A stretch of DNA of 5,676 nt from JBBIVP01 sp037439705 [NCBI: bacterium] (GTDB taxonomy: Bacteria; JBBIVP01), in NCBI GenBank assembly GCA_037439705.1, contig JBBIVP010000038.1:7532-13207 (forward strand), given 5' to 3'. Below are positions 5,132 through 5,676 of this stretch, piece by piece; the first letter of the stretch is position 1, and each line of letters begins with the position of its first letter. The translations under genes and the position numbers were made by a program. Below the pieces are notes generated by a model that was not told the origin of the DNA, did not search any database, and saw only the letters and a list, made by a program, of their open reading frames with translations.

Positions 5132-5676
5132 AGGAAGCACAATCTTTTCAATGGCACATAACAAACTTATGCAATTTCAGATGTTCACACTGTTACCAGG
5201 AAGACTTTTCTTCAGAGCACGACCTTCCATCTGATAAAATAAAAACAATTTTAGAAAATTTAAAAAATCAGTTTGGAAAAATTTTCATAAACATAACAGG
5301 CGGTGAGCCTTTTCTAAAAAAGGATTTTTTTGGAATTCTTGAACTCATTGAAAAATTTGACGGAGTTGAAGGATTTAACATCATAACAAACGGGATATTT
5401 CTTGATGAAGAAAAAATTGGAACCTTAAAAAAATCTCAAAAGTTGAAAGAATTAAAAATTTCCATTGAAGGAATAAAATCCAACGACTTCATAAGGGGAA
5501 AAGAGGCTCTAAATGCGGTCAAAAAGAACTTAGAAAAAATTTCTGGAATTAAAAGGATAATTATGTTCACAGTGGCCAGTTATAACTACAAAGAGATTGA
5601 GGATGTATTTGACTTCGCAAGAAATAATGCTGATGGATTGATAGTTGAAAGGTTTGTTCCCCTTGGAAATGGTTTG
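5128..5676 (+). CDS. Radical SAM enzyme, N-terminal part (MoaA/NirJ/PqqE-like, possible SPASM protein)
   Basis: Partial gene: 183 codons from a GTG start to the right edge, no stop reached. Radical SAM enzymes use a 4Fe-4S cluster to cleave S-adenosylmethionine and start radical chemistry. The cluster motif is clear: C15-NFR-C19-SH-C22 within WHITNLCNFRCSHCYQ. The SAM-contacting NITGGEPFL follows (55-63, GGE at 58-60), then NIITNGIFL (84-92), the KISIEG strand (110-115) followed by an IRG (122-124), and near the right edge VERFVPLGNG. This pattern is typical of the MoaA/NirJ/PqqE group, including SPASM-domain peptide maturases, but the C-terminal region that would show auxiliary-cluster cysteines is cut off. 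The reaction and substrate are unknown. The gene overlaps oppC by four bases (GTGA), so it belongs to the peptide-transporter operon. Its DNA is distinctly more AT-rich than the opp genes (31.6% GC over 5161-5676 by hand count). Confidence 0.9.
   Translation, partial: MKEAQSFQWHITNLCNFRCSHCYQEDFSSEHDLPSDKIKTILENLKNQFGKIFINITGGEPFLKKDFFGILELIEKFDGVEGFNIITNGIFLDEEKIGTLKKSQKLKELKISIEGIKSNDFIRGKEALNAVKKNLEKISGIKRIIMFTVASYNYKEIEDVFDFARNNADGLIVERFVPLGNGL

Noticed and set aside
1-5676. CRISPR arrays, insertion sequences, tRNA or rRNA genes
   Set aside because: No spaced direct repeats, transposase motifs, terminal inverted repeats or structured RNA sequences were seen. Nearly every base is accounted for by the six genes.
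5128-5676. Naming the radical SAM gene as a specific peptide maturase (for example an ACGX- or PqqE-type enzyme)
   Set aside because: The N-terminal motif resembles several subfamilies, the discriminating C-terminal domain is outside the window, and no precursor peptide gene is visible.

Overview
This is a gene-dense, single-strand bacterial window. All six genes read rightward, with gaps of 54 bases or less. The coding strand is AT-rich and purine-rich, with many AGA/AGG arginine and ATA isoleucine codons. That style is common in low- to mid-GC, often thermophilic bacteria. A DegP/HtrA-type periplasmic protease with two PDZ domains suggests a diderm (Gram-negative-type) envelope. The peptide-binding protein is a predicted lipoprotein, which is common in Gram-positives and in some deep-branching diderms. 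I cannot name the phylum from the sequence alone.

Layout: positions 1-516 hold the C-terminal end of an HtrA/Deg serine protease (end of PDZ1, acidic linker, PDZ2). Positions 571-1350 encode a TauE/SafE (TSUP) membrane transporter with the two inverted-repeat GIGGG motifs. A tightly packed group follows: a stand-alone macro-domain protein (1395-1946), an oligopeptide-binding lipoprotein of SBP family 5 (1960-3480), an OppB/DppB-type permease (3474-4370), an OppC/DppC-type permease (4367-5131), and the N-terminal 183 codons of a radical SAM enzyme that starts at a GTG (5128) and runs off the window. The last three junctions overlap by 7, 4 and 4 bases, so these genes are almost certainly co-translated in one operon. 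A reasonable sigma-70-like promoter sits just before the macro-domain gene.

How the genes may work together: the lipoprotein captures a peptide outside the membrane and the two permeases form its channel. The ATPases (OppD/OppF) that must power import are not in the window. The position after oppC, where oppD often lies, is taken by a radical SAM protein. Its opening motif resembles MoaA/NirJ/PqqE and peptide-modifying SPASM enzymes. A peptide transporter coupled to a radical SAM enzyme and headed by an ADP-ribose-binding macro domain is the most interesting arrangement here. Any functional link between the three is inference from gene order only.
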